The notes under the pieces were generated by a model. It was given only the letters and a program-made list of their open reading frames with translations, did no database searches and had not been told where the DNA came from. Of a stretch of DNA of 64,000 nt, positions 11,440 to 21,035 are shown piece by piece; the stretch's first letter is position 1, and each line of letters starts with the position of its first letter. Source of the DNA: Chlorobaculum limnaeum (GTDB lineage: Bacteria > Bacteroidota > Chlorobiia > Chlorobiales > Chlorobiaceae); contig NZ_CP017305.1 in assembly GCF_001747405.1 (NCBI RefSeq), positions 1,878,001 to 1,942,000 on the forward strand, given 5' to 3'. The translations under genes were made by a program, and so were the position numbers.

Positions 11440-11490
11440 GTCATTGCGAGGCACCCGTATCCGGCCCGATACCGCACACGAACCTTGAAC
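11440..11490 (+). repeat. Dispersed GTCATTGCGA repeat, copy A
   Basis: The unit GTCATTGCGAGGCACCCGTA continues to CCTTGAAC at 11490. It is nearly identical to 53479-53530. The GTCATTGCGA head is shared with repeats at 18333 and 42076. Confidence 0.75.
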
Positions 11491-11537
11491 AGCGTGTATC
11501 TGCTCAGGAAAAAAGCGGAAACAACATTGACAAAGAA

Positions 11538-11597
11538 ATTGGGCTAAAGCCCTGATTTTGCTATTTCATCAACCCCGGACTGAAGTCCGGGGCAATT
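11538..11597 (+). repeat. Composite double-hairpin repeat, copy 1
   Basis: The element starts ATTGGGCTAAAGCCC, has an AT-rich spacer, then CCCCGGACTGAAGTCCGGGG and CAATTG. Each half is a small palindrome. The same order recurs at 48067-48132 with a different spacer. Confidence 0.75.
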
Positions 11598-11649
11598 GCT
11601 GAGGAACATAAGCAGCTCGCTCATGGACTTGACAATCCAATTGTACTCA

Positions 11650-11753
11650 GGCGGGCTTTAGCCCGTCGGACATTCAGCTCTCTTACATTCATATTGCCCC
11701 GGCTTTCAAGCCGGGGAGAGCCAGTCAGTAAAATCCCTGGGCTTCAGCCCAAG
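11650..11753 (-). repeat. Cluster of three inverted palindromic units
   Basis: Three hairpin units follow one another: GGCGGGCTTTAGCCCGTC (11650-11667), ATTGCCCCGGCTTTCAAGCC plus GGGGAG (11693-11718), and CCCTGGGCTTCAGCCC near 11735-11750. They are reverse-orientation relatives of the units in 4817-4843 and 11538-11597. Confidence 0.65.
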
Positions 11754-11817
11754 CTCTTGCGGCCAGCTTCCACCACATTACATGCGTTACCGATAGGGTG
11801 AAATACTTGCGAAACAA

Positions 11818-11920
11818 AGCATGTTCATGGAAAGGAGCGTAGCGACGTGGCAATCCATGCGGAATGAGCAAAAACTGTAAGAGGCGGATCGCCACGCCCC
11901 GACAAGTCGGGATTCGCGAT
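11818..11920 (+). repeat. Dispersed repeat with GACGTGGCAATCCATG core
   Basis: GCATGTTCATGGAAAGGAGC begins a unit that continues with a CGACGTGGCAATCCATG core. A partly inverted GGATCGCCACG arm lies near 11886. The first 45 bases match 53640-53684, and the core matches 42076-42175 and 18333-18422. It belongs to a mosaic intergenic repeat family. Confidence 0.7.
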
Positions 11921-11959
11921 AACCCGTCTCTCTTGACACAACACTCCATGGGTCAACGT

Positions 11960-13174
11960 TCAGCACACCGGAAATTCTCCGTCGGCGAGCTTCTGGCAGA
12001 AGATTTCGATACCGTTGAGTTCCTCGTCGATGACGCTTGCGGCGCGGTTTTGCAGCTCCTCCATGTCGGCTCCCGGTTCTGGCGAGATGCGGGCCGAGGC
12101 GATCAGCGGCTGATCGACCGGTCGCCCGATCTGGCTGCACAGGAACATCGCAACCTCCCGCACTCCGGCCACTTCGCGATGGATTCTTGCGGCAATCTCG
12201 CGGCTCAGGACGTTGTAGATTTTGCCGACGTGGTTCACCGGATTTTTTCCGGCGGCGGCTTCGGTGGTCTGCGGACGCCCGAACGCGATGAGTCCGTTGA
12301 CCCGGTTGCCGCGCCCCACCTGCCCGCCGTCGGCCCCCTCCGCCGAGGTGCCGAGCACCGTGAGGTAGAGCCCCTCCTCCCCGCGTGACGGATCGTCGAG
12401 GGTGTTGATGTCGATTTCCGCCGACTCGAACGCGCAGTTCTGGCTTTCGATGAAGGTCAGCAGCTCATCGCGCAGGGCGGCTTTGCGTTCGAAATAGTGC
12501 TGCGCGTTCGGGACGGAACGATCCACAAAGGCAATTGCCACCGTCAGTTGCAGCTTCCGTCCATTGCGGCAGCCCATGATTTTGATGTCTTCGCCAGCTT
12601 CGGGGAATCGCGCTTTGAGGTCGGGGGAGTTGAGGAACTGCTCGGCCTTGAGCACGATGCGCTCGGTGTCACTGAAGGGCGCGTAGCCGACGCCGACCGA
12701 GGTGTCGTTCGCGCCGATCACCTTGCGGGCGAAGGCGTCGGTCAGCTCCGGCGAGCCGGGCTTGATCTCGTTCTGGAAGAGCAGGTGCGCGTCGGGATCG
12801 ACGAATCGCAGATGCTCCCGGATCCATCGCTTCGCGGCGGCTTCGGCGATTTCTCCCACCGGCACGACCTGGCCGTTGCAGGTGTAGGTGGCGCGGTCGC
12901 CGAAGATGAGCTTCATCGGTTCGAGAATCATGCCGCCGCCGGTTTTCGGCAGGCTTCGCCCCGCCACGAGCAACCCTTTGTCGATATTGTGATGACAGAT
13001 GTAGCCGAACCGGCTCTGGTACTCGCGGCACAGGTCGATGCAGACCGCCTCCATGATCGAGTCGCAAATCGTGTCGGGGTGGCCGATGCCCTTGCGCTCG
13101 ACCAGCTCGAACGGCTGCTCGTTCATCGGAGCGGTATCGCTCCGTTTGACCGTGATATTTCGTGGAATGCTCAT
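11960..13174 (-). CDS. Archaeal-type methionine adenosyltransferase (SAM synthetase)
   Basis: A 404-residue enzyme of the archaeal AdoMet synthetase family (PF01941), distinct from bacterial MetK. It makes S-adenosylmethionine from methionine and ATP. The conserved stretches VERKGIGHPDTICDSIMEA, HHNIDKGLLVAG, LTVLGTSAEGADGGQVGRGN and AAAGKNPVNHVGKIYN are visible. The start at 13174 is chosen because GGAGG lies 8 bases upstream; a longer frame to 13234 lacks such a site. It is a monocistronic gene with no methyl-cycle neighbours. Confidence 0.92.
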   Translation of the reverse strand: MSIPRNITVKRSDTAPMNEQPFELVERKGIGHPDTICDSIMEAVCIDLCREYQSRFGYICHHNIDKGLLVAGRSLPKTGGGMILEPMKLIFGDRATYTCNGQVVPVGEIAEAAAKRWIREHLRFVDPDAHLLFQNEIKPGSPELTDAFARKVIGANDTSVGVGYAPFSDTERIVLKAEQFLNSPDLKARFPEAGEDIKIMGCRNGRKLQLTVAIAFVDRSVPNAQHYFERKAALRDELLTFIESQNCAFESAEIDINTLDDPSRGEEGLYLTVLGTSAEGADGGQVGRGNRVNGLIAFGRPQTTEAAAGKNPVNHVGKIYNVLSREIAARIHREVAGVREVAMFLCSQIGRPVDQPLIASARISPEPGADMEELQNRAASVIDEELNGIEIFCQKLADGEFPVC

Positions 13175-13285
13175 GACTGCGGCCTCCTTCAATCGTGTGC
13201 TGTGTGCTTGCTCATGCAAAGTTCTCTCATACATAAAATGTACAGATAACCTTTATGCAAGGCAACAACTGCGGGTCGCCGCCGG

Positions 13286-14605
13286 TCAGGACTCCTTTTT
13301 TGACGTTGCTGCGAGTGTTTCCTCGATTTTGCTGGCCAGCACCTTGTCGATGCGCTTGCTGTCCATGTCGATCACTTCGAGCCGCCAGCTCTCCCAGTAG
13401 GTGATATCGCCGGTTTGCGGCAGGCGTCCGAGCAGCCACATGATCATGCCACTCAGGGTATGATAGACCCCCTTCTCCTCCTCCGGCACGAAGCGCAGGT
13501 CGAGCGTGTCCTTCAACTCCGGTACGGGAATGAGGCCGTCGAGCAGCCACGAGCCGTCCTCGCGCTGCACCGCCCAGGAGTCTTCGAGGTTTCGCGGCAC
13601 GAACTCGCCCGTGACCGCTTCGAGCATGTCTTGCAAGGTGACGAGGCCCTGAATTTCGCCATACTCGTCCACGACGAACACCATCTGGCTGCCAGATGTT
13701 CTGAAGTGATCAAGCAGCTCCATGCCGGTCAGCGTTTCAGGCACATAGACGCAGGGCTGAAGGTGATCGGCAAGGTTGGTGACGCCGCCCTTGATGGTCT
13801 GGGCGAGCAACTGCTTGGCATTGACCACGCCGAGCAGCGACTGCAAGTCGTTGTGGCAAACGGGGAAGCGCGAATGCTCCGACTCGCCGACCCGCTGCAT
13901 GTTCTCTTCGACCGAGAGCGTGGTATCAAGGTACACGATGTCCGCGCGCGGCACCATGAGTGAACCGAGCTGGCGGTCGTCGAGGCGAAAGACGTTGCGC
14001 ACCATCTCGTGTTCCTGCTGTTCGATGATGCCCGCCTCGGAGCCCTCTTCGAGAAGAGCGTGAATCTCCTCCTCGGTGACGCTCGGCTGGGCCAGATCAT
14101 GCTTGCCCATCAAGCGCAGGAGAGTATCGGTCGATGCCGAGAGCAGGCGCACGAAGGGACGTGTCACAGTGGCGAGAATCTGCATGGGGCGGGCGACGAT
14201 GCAGGCGATGCCCTCGGGATTGGTCTGGCCGATCCGCTTTGGTACCAGTTCGCCGATGACGATGGTCAGGTAGGTGACCGTAACGACCACGATCGCCGTT
14301 GACACAACACGGCTGATTTCCGTATCGAGGCCCAGGGAGTGAAACATGGCGGCAAGGGGCGGGGCGAGTGATGACTCGCCGACAATACCGTTGAGAACGC
14401 CGATGGCGGTAATGCCAATCTGTATTGTGGAAAGGAACCGGGTTGGTTCCTGACCGAGACGGATAGCCAGATCGGCCGCTTTGTTGCCTTCGTCAGAGAG
14501 TTTTGACAAACGCGAGCGCTTGGCGGTTATCAGAGCCATCTCCGTCATCGCGAAGAGGCCATTGAGAAGGATGAGAAAAAAAAGAATAAGGATTTCCATG
14601 TACAT
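13286..14605 (-). CDS. CNNM/CorC-HlyC family membrane protein
   Basis: A 439-residue protein with an N-terminal DUF21/CNNM membrane domain of about four helices (residues 1-190) and two CBS domains (about 210-335). A C-terminal CorC_HlyC domain carries the GLVTLQDMLEAVTGEF and DGLIPVPEL segments. Members are annotated as hemolysin-like but are mainly linked to magnesium or cobalt transport. ATG codons at 14605 and 14599 are both possible starts. It lies 112 bp upstream of the MAT gene on the same strand. Confidence 0.88.
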   Translation of the reverse strand: MYMEILILFFLILLNGLFAMTEMALITAKRSRLSKLSDEGNKAADLAIRLGQEPTRFLSTIQIGITAIGVLNGIVGESSLAPPLAAMFHSLGLDTEISRVVSTAIVVVTVTYLTIVIGELVPKRIGQTNPEGIACIVARPMQILATVTRPFVRLLSASTDTLLRLMGKHDLAQPSVTEEEIHALLEEGSEAGIIEQQEHEMVRNVFRLDDRQLGSLMVPRADIVYLDTTLSVEENMQRVGESEHSRFPVCHNDLQSLLGVVNAKQLLAQTIKGGVTNLADHLQPCVYVPETLTGMELLDHFRTSGSQMVFVVDEYGEIQGLVTLQDMLEAVTGEFVPRNLEDSWAVQREDGSWLLDGLIPVPELKDTLDLRFVPEEEKGVYHTLSGMIMWLLGRLPQTGDITYWESWRLEVIDMDSKRIDKVLASKIEETLAATSKKES

Positions 14606-15183
14606 GTGTCAGGTGAACAAACCATACCCGCCCCGGAAAACAGATACGCTTGACGGACATAATACGTTAATGGCGGCATATTATAAAGAAGGGTTTCCGG
14701 AGGGGCTTGGGGAGAGTTTTGTGAGGCCGAGAAGCTGTTGTCAGCGTCTGGTCACTGGCGGCTTCAAGACGCGGTAATTTTCAGGAAAAACGCGAATGTT
14801 CGAAGGAGGGCTTGAGGTTGAAACAGCAGGAAAAAAGAAGCTCCCCCGAAGGTAAAAGAAAAGGAAGGGGCCTGATCTTAAAACACGTTATCGAAGGAGC
14901 TGTACAGAAATACAACCGAAATTTAAGCAAAAAAAGTTATACATCAAGGATTAATTGCGTATGTGAGAGTTTAGTTCCGCCGAGATGAACCGGGGCGCAC
15001 GAACGAACGTCTCGCAAGTCAGGAATCACCGTCGATTCCTCAAGCAAGGAATCCCGGTTACGCACTGTGTTTGATTGACGGCTTTTGGTATTTAAATGTC
15101 CGTGTATAATGCTCTCATGCAGTTGGATGGAAAGAGCGCCGGTCTCTTGGATTATATTTCTATAAAATAATGTTAAATACTTT
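14606..15183. other. Intergenic region left of ISL3 copy 1
   Basis: About 580 bp with no convincing gene. A 94-codon reverse frame (14937-15221) runs across the IS boundary and lacks family features, so it is not called. No repeat of the dispersed families was recognised. Its AT-richer part next to 15184 may be insertion-target DNA. Confidence 0.4.
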
Positions 15184-16541
15184 GGTTCATCGTAAAATTT
15201 AATGGTAACGCTCGTCAGCAATTACGTCAACCGGTAATAGCCATGTTGAGCTTTCCACAGTAAAACAAAATCCTTATGCGGTAGCTGTGAAAGCTGTGGA
15301 ACCCACGAGCCGATGCTTTGTACAACTGGATCTTGCTGTTCAGACCTTCGGAAACTGCGTTGGTCATTTCGTGCTCGAAATAGTTCAGGATGTTGTCGAG
15401 ATGCCGCTTCAGCAGCTCTTTGACCTTGATCATGGGTTTCAACGCTAACTGGTCAACGCGTTCAGACCAGTAATCGAAAAAGAAGCTTGCACTCTCTCGA
15501 CAACCCAGCCGCCAGAACTCCCGAAACATGTTCTTCATCGACCAGGCTTTTCCGGTTTTCAGCTCACAGGCCATCAATTGATCAAAGCTTGTCCGCTGGC
15601 TTTCCGTCATGTTCTCCGGATTGCGCAGCCAGGTGAATTTCGAGCCAATCAGAGTCCTGTCCCCTGCATGATGAAGTTGACGGGACTCTTGGCGACGAAC
15701 CGTGTCGACCGCCTCGTTCAGATATTTGCTGATATGGAAACGGTCATGCACAATATCGGCCTGCGGCAGATGCTTTTTGGCAGCAATCGCGAAGGGTTTC
15801 CACATATCCATCGAGATCGATTTCACACCCTGGCGTTGCGATGCTTCAAAGCTGAGGAGTAGCGCTTCTGCTCCATCGGTCGTTCGGCTCTGGACCACCT
15901 CAAGTACCCGGCCACCTTTCAGGTCGTTCAGGATCGTCACATACTGATGGCCTGCCCGGAAGCTCTTTTCATCAAGACCAAGATGAGCAATCGCCTCCTT
16001 ATTCCGGCGGCTCAGGCCTCGCTTAACCGCACGGTTCATGATCTCGTTGGTTGCATGCCAGTTCAATCGCAAGAGCCTCGATGCCGACTGAATGCTTGAA
16101 CACTCCTGAAGCAACTCGACAGCAAGCGCTTCAAACTTCAGGGTGTAGCGCGAATAGCGCGTTGCCCACGGAACTTGAATTGTCTTGATCCTGTGCTCTT
16201 TGCACTCACACCGAGGCACCCTGGCTATCAGATGCGTCTCATACTCCATGGTATCCAGATGCCGCCACCGTTGTTCTGGCGCCAGGTCATAAATTCGTCC
16301 GGCCTTGCCGCATTCAGGGCATTCGACTTTGGGTCCGATATACTCCAGATGGATTTCTATCCGGGGGCCGGACATCGACAGCCGGACATCCGACACCTTC
16401 CATGTTTCTGGTAATCCTAATAACTGCTGGTAATGGGCAATGAGGCTCGGCATACGTTGGGGTTAGTGTTTTGGCGTTCTTGGATAAATTACACCAAGCC
16501 ACTCATTTTTACTACCAGCCCATTAAATTCTGCGAAGAGCC
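15184..16541 (-). mobile_element. ISL3-family insertion sequence, copy 1
   Basis: A 1358-bp element defined by comparison with the second copy at 25962-27319; homology stops at the same bases in both. The ends are imperfect inverted repeats: left GGTTCATCGTAAAATTT, and right, read inward, GGCTCTTCGCAGAATTT. No 8-bp target duplication is seen (AATACTTT on the left, GAAAGCAA on the right), although ISL3 elements usually make one. This suggests an adjacent deletion or recombination. It carries one transposase gene. Confidence 0.88.
15227..16453 (-). CDS. ISL3-family transposase
   Basis: A 408-residue DDE transposase. An N-terminal zinc-binding region (residues about 38-80) has CPECGKAG and RCEC cysteine pairs. 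It is followed by a helix-turn-helix-like segment and the RNase H-like catalytic core with LGLDEKSFRAGHQY and SISMDMWKPF. It is intact and differs from the copy at 26005-27231 at only a few positions (for example IAHYQQ versus ITHYQQ), so it is probably functional. Confidence 0.92.
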   Translation of the reverse strand: MPSLIAHYQQLLGLPETWKVSDVRLSMSGPRIEIHLEYIGPKVECPECGKAGRIYDLAPEQRWRHLDTMEYETHLIARVPRCECKEHRIKTIQVPWATRYSRYTLKFEALAVELLQECSSIQSASRLLRLNWHATNEIMNRAVKRGLSRRNKEAIAHLGLDEKSFRAGHQYVTILNDLKGGRVLEVVQSRTTDGAEALLLSFEASQRQGVKSISMDMWKPFAIAAKKHLPQADIVHDRFHISKYLNEAVDTVRRQESRQLHHAGDRTLIGSKFTWLRNPENMTESQRTSFDQLMACELKTGKAWSMKNMFREFWRLGCRESASFFFDYWSERVDQLALKPMIKVKELLKRHLDNILNYFEHEMTNAVSEGLNSKIQLYKASARGFHSFHSYRIRILFYCGKLNMAITG

Positions 16542-16579
16542 GAAAGCAAAGAGAAATCATTATAAACACCTCGAAGCTC

Positions 16580-16702
16580 TGCTGCGCAACAGTTGAGTCA
16601 TGACGAAATCATCGAAGAGTGCCCGATCTTGAAAAAGAGGACAATCTGGCAGCTCTCAAATATGCCAGCCAAAAGCTTGACCATCCGGTGATCGCGGCAT
16701 GA
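16580..16702 (+). pseudogene. Remnant of a DUF433 antitoxin gene
   Basis: Translation in one frame gives QQLSHDEIIEECP, and after a one-base frameshift near 16620-16630 the next frame gives LEKEDNLAALKYASQKLDHP then VIAA and a stop. This is the C-terminal half of a DUF433 protein, the usual antitoxin partner of DUF5615 PIN-like toxins. The 5' half is missing and the remnant begins close to the right end of ISL3 copy 1, so the IS probably removed it. Its TGA overlaps the ATG of the toxin relic. Confidence 0.65.
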
Positions 16703-17043
16703 CCATCTGGATCGATGCACACCTGTCGCCTTGACTTGCAGCTTGGAGCAACCGCACGTTTACGGGCATCGAGGCAAAATCGCTGAGCAGTCTCGGTTTA
16801 CAATGAGACGATGACAAGACCATTTTCGAGGCAGTCCGAAAAGCCGGTGCCGTTATGATGAGCAAAGATTCGGATTTCCTTCAATTCGTCGATCAACTCG
16901 GTGTACCGCCTCAAATCCTCTGGATTACCTGTGGCAACACGTCGAATACCAGAGTGAGAGAAGTGCTTGAAAAATCCTTTGGCAAGGCTGTCGAACGGCT
17001 TCGCAATAGTGAGCCTGTCGTTGAAATCAGTGATCTGCATTAA
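16699..17043 (+). pseudogene. Remnant of a DUF5615 PIN-like toxin gene
   Basis: One frame reads MTIWIDAHLSP, a stop at 16732-16734, then LAAW...GIEAKSLSSLGLQ, a second stop at 16804-16806, then DDDKTIFEAVRKAGAVMMSK and DSDFLQFVDQLG, GNTSN and a normal end. The order matches the DUF5615 PIN-like family (toxins paired with DUF433). The two nonsense codons in otherwise continuous homology mark a decayed gene. A 62-residue piece from the internal ATG at 16855 remains open but lacks the N-terminal acidic residues. Confidence 0.7.
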
Positions 17044-17142
17044 GTTATCTTCCCGACCGGTCATCTTCTGCACTTCCCCCAACTCTCCCCCGATTTTCGT
17101 ACTTTCGAGTATAGCATGTTGGTCTAACCTGTTTTGCAGCTT

Positions 17143-18291
17143 ATGAAAATCGGAATCTCCTGTCATCATACCTACGGCGGAAGCGGGGCGGTGGCTACCG
17201 AGTTGGGGAAGGCGCTCGCCATGAAGGGCCACACGGTGCACTTTTTCAGTCAGGCGGCTCCGTTTCGGCTTGGCCTCTATTCGCGCAACATCCATTGCCA
17301 CGAGATCGAGGCGATGAACTATCCGCTCTTCGAGACGCCGTACCACTCGCTGGCGCTGGCCTCGAAGATCGCCGAAGTGGCGTATTATGAAAAGCTCGAC
17401 GTCGTCCACGCCCATTACGCCATTCCTCACGCCATCAGCGCCATGCTGGCCCGCCAGATGCTCGAAGAGAAGTGCCCCGCTGCGGAGTGCTTCCGGATTG
17501 TCACAACGCTGCACGGCACCGACATCACCATCGTCGGGGCCGACAGGAGCATGAGTGACGCCGTGCGGCTCGCCATCAACAAGTCGGATGGCGTGACGAC
17601 GGTTTCTGGCTACCTTCGGGACGAGACCATCCGCATGTTCACGCCCCGCAAGAAGATCGAGGTGATTCACAATTTCGTCGATACCTCCGTCTTCCAGCGC
17701 CTGCCCGGACGGCGGGAACTCCTCGGCATCGACGAGGGCAAGGTGGTGATTCACATCTCGAACTTCCGGCCTGTCAAGCGTATCATGGATGTGCTGGCGG
17801 TGTTCGAGCGCGTCCGGCGCGAGATTCCGGCCACGCTGCTGCTGGTGGGCGACGGGCCGGATCGCAGCGAAGCGGAGACCTGGGTGCGGCAGCAGGGTAT
17901 TGGCGAAAGCGTGCGCTTCCTCGGCAAGCTCAACGACATCGTGCCGCTGCTCTCCATCGCCGACCTGATGCTCATGCCGAGCAACGTCGAGTCGTTCGGC
18001 CTGGCTGCGCTCGAAGCGATGGCCTGCGGTGTACCGGTGGTCGTGACCGACGCGGGCGGATTTCCGGAATTCGTGCGGCAGGGGGTGGACGGTTTCCGCC
18101 ATCCGCACGGCGACATTGAGGGGATGAGCCGCAGCGCGCTCTCGATTTTGCAGGACGAAGCGGTGTGGCAGCGCTTTTCGGAGGCCGCAGTATCCCAGGC
18201 AGGGCGGTTCGAGACCGCCCTGAAGGTGGAAGAGTACGAAGCGTTTTACCGCAGGCTCATCGACGAGGCCCGCGAGCGCGAGGTTCAATAG
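17143..18291 (+). CDS. bshA: N-acetyl-alpha-D-glucosaminyl L-malate synthase BshA
   Basis: A 382-residue GT4 glycosyltransferase that joins UDP-GlcNAc to L-malate, the first step of bacillithiol synthesis. BshA-specific stretches are visible: GGSGAVATELGKALA near residue 14, VHAHYAIPHAISA, TTLHGTDITIVG, VIHNFVDTSVF, HISNFRPVKR and the donor-site ESFGLAALEAMACGVPVV. The ATG at 17143 is preferred to a TTG at 17134. Green sulfur bacteria are known to make N-methyl-bacillithiol, which fits. bshB and bshC are not nearby. Confidence 0.92.
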   Translation: MKIGISCHHTYGGSGAVATELGKALAMKGHTVHFFSQAAPFRLGLYSRNIHCHEIEAMNYPLFETPYHSLALASKIAEVAYYEKLDVVHAHYAIPHAISAMLARQMLEEKCPAAECFRIVTTLHGTDITIVGADRSMSDAVRLAINKSDGVTTVSGYLRDETIRMFTPRKKIEVIHNFVDTSVFQRLPGRRELLGIDEGKVVIHISNFRPVKRIMDVLAVFERVRREIPATLLLVGDGPDRSEAETWVRQQGIGESVRFLGKLNDIVPLLSIADLMLMPSNVESFGLAALEAMACGVPVVVTDAGGFPEFVRQGVDGFRHPHGDIEGMSRSALSILQDEAVWQRFSEAAVSQAGRFETALKVEEYEAFYRRLIDEAREREVQ

Positions 18292-18332
18292 CGCTTGGTC
18301 ATACGGTTAGCAGCCCGTCGGACTTGATTCCC

Positions 18333-18422
18333 GTCATTGCGATCCCGACTTGTCGGGAGAAGCAATCCATGCGCAAGTACCATGAAGATGGATTGCCACA
18401 TCGCTTCGCTCTTCGCAATGAC
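18333..18422 (+). repeat. Dispersed GTCATTGCGA inverted repeat, copy B
   Basis: A 90-bp element opens with GTCATTGCGA and closes with its complement TCGCAATGAC. Internal arms AGCAATCCATG and GATGGATTGCC are also partly complementary, so the whole element can fold into a long hairpin. It lies between the convergent bshA and mreB genes and may act as a bidirectional transcription barrier. Confidence 0.8.
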
Positions 18423-18450
18423 AGAATCCGAAAAGGATTGGTAACTCCTC

Positions 18451-19479
<1,029 letters not shown>

Positions 19480-19746
19480 GATGCGTAAGGATCTTGGTAT
19501 GATGCATAGTGGCTTGGAAGTAGCAGAATCAGCCCGGATTCCAAGGTTTTGAATGAAGCCTAAAAGTACTTAATGGAACCTTTATTTCAAATGAAATCGT
19601 AGGCCGTGAAAGCCCAATTTTGAGCCGTCCGGCAGGCCCTCTTCCACCCGGCGGAGTTTCGTTTCAGTGCGCTAATGATTACATTACGCAACGAAACCCA
19701 GCGCCCCGCTCGCCGGAGCCATCATCATCCAAAATCCAGAAGCGCC

Positions 19747-21033
19747 GTGTTAACGATCTACCAATTTCCGCAGGACGAAGCAGCCCTCAGAGAACAGCTC
19801 AACCGGACGGTGTCGTTCGATCCGGACGCCCAGAAGACGGTCGATGAAATCCTGCATCGCGTCAGAACCGAGGGGGACGCCGCCGTGCTCGACTACACGG
19901 AGCGCTTTCAGGGCGTCCGGCTCGGCGACATGCGGGTGCCGGAGGCGGAGATCGAGGCGGCGTACGCCGAGGCCGATCCGGAGTTCATCGCCATTCTCGA
20001 AGAGGCGTTTGCCAACATCACCGCCTTCCATCGCCACGAGGCGGAGAAGAGCTTTTTCTACGAACAGAAGGGGGGCGTGATTCTCGGCCAGCGCGTCACG
20101 CCGATGGAGCGGGCGCTGCTCTACGTGCCCGGCGGCAAGGCGGCCTATCCCTCCTCCGTCCTGATGAACGCAGCGCCCGCGAAGGTGGCTGGCGTGGATG
20201 AAATCTGCATGACCACGCCGTGCGACGCCGAGGGCAAGGTCAATCCGCACATTCTCGCGGCGGCGAAGGTCGCGGGCGTGACGCAGGTCTACCGACTCGG
20301 CGGCGCGCAGGCTGTGGCGGCGTTTGCTTTCGGCACGGAAAGCATCCCGAAGGTGGACATCGTCACAGGCCCCGGTAATAAATATGTCGCGCTGGCCAAG
20401 AAGCAGGTGTTCGGCCACGTCGCCATCGACAGCATCGCCGGGCCGTCCGAGGTGGTGGTGATCGCCGACGCGGGCGCGGAGCCGGAGTTCATCGTCATGG
20501 ACATGTTCGCGCAGGCCGAGCACGATCCCGACGCCTCGGCGGTGCTCATCACCCCATCCGCCGAACTGGCCGCCGCCGTGCAGGAGGCCGCCGCCCGGCT
20601 CGCGGGCACGATGCTCCGCGGCGAGGTGATCACCCGCGCGCTCACCGACAACGGCGCGATTGTCGTGACCAGCTCGATGCAGGAGGCGTGCCAGGTGTCG
20701 GACATGATCGCCCCCGAGCACCTGGAACTGCACGTGGACAATCCGTGGGAGATTCTGCCCGACCTGCGCCAAGCAGGGGCGATCTTCATGGGGCCGTGGT
20801 CGTGCGAGACCGTCGGCGACTACTTCGCCGGGCCGAACCACACGCTGCCGACCAATGGCACGGCGCGATTCTTCTCGCCGCTCTCGGTGCGCGACTTCGT
20901 CAAGCACACTTCGATCATCGCCTGGTCGAAAGGCGAGCTGGCCCGCGCCGGGGAGAAGATCGCCCGCTTCGCCGATCACGAAGGGCTTCAGGCTCACGCC
21001 GAGGCGGTTCGCGTCAGACTGAAGCACCTGTAA
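19747..21033 (+). CDS. hisD: Histidinol dehydrogenase HisD
   Basis: A 428-residue enzyme for the last two steps of histidine synthesis, oxidising L-histidinol to L-histidine with NAD and zinc. Visible signature stretches are [43 protein letters not shown] and the [10 protein letters not shown] and [11 protein letters not shown] regions that hold zinc and catalytic residues. A GTG at 19747 is chosen as start because it gives the usual family N-terminus; an ATG 24 codons upstream would add an unconserved basic tail. It ends 2 bp before queA. Confidence 0.93.
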   Translation: MLTIYQFPQDEAALREQLNRTVSFDPDAQKTVDEILHRVRTEGDAAVLDYTERFQGVRLGDMRVPEAEIEAAYAEADPEFIAILEEAFANITAFHRHEAEKSFFYEQKGGVILGQRVTPMERALLYVPGGKAAYPSSVLMNAAPAKVAGVDEICMTTPCDAEGKVNPHILAAAKVAGVTQVYRLGGAQAVAAFAFGTESIPKVDIVTGPGNKYVALAKKQVFGHVAIDSIAGPSEVVVIADAGAEPEFIVMDMFAQAEHDPDASAVLITPSAELAAAVQEAAARLAGTMLRGEVITRALTDNGAIVVTSSMQEACQVSDMIAPEHLELHVDNPWEILPDLRQAGAIFMGPWSCETVGDYFAGPNHTLPTNGTARFFSPLSVRDFVKHTSIIAWSKGELARAGEKIARFADHEGLQAHAEAVRVRLKHL

Positions 21034-21035
21034 AG

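Larger units (their letters stand above)
11300..11959. other. Intergenic region packed with dispersed repeats
   Basis: About 660 bp without a convincing gene, between the CDF exporter and the MAT gene. It holds at least five repeat units of three types: the 11440-11490 unit, the composite 11538-11597, inverted palindromes near 11650-11753, and the 11818-11920 unit. The region looks like a repeat nest, similar to but larger than those at 18333, 42076 and 53479. Confidence 0.7.

Noticed and set aside
14937-15221. 94-codon reverse frame left of ISL3 copy 1
   Set aside because: It crosses the IS boundary at 15184, has no ribosome site and resembles no family.
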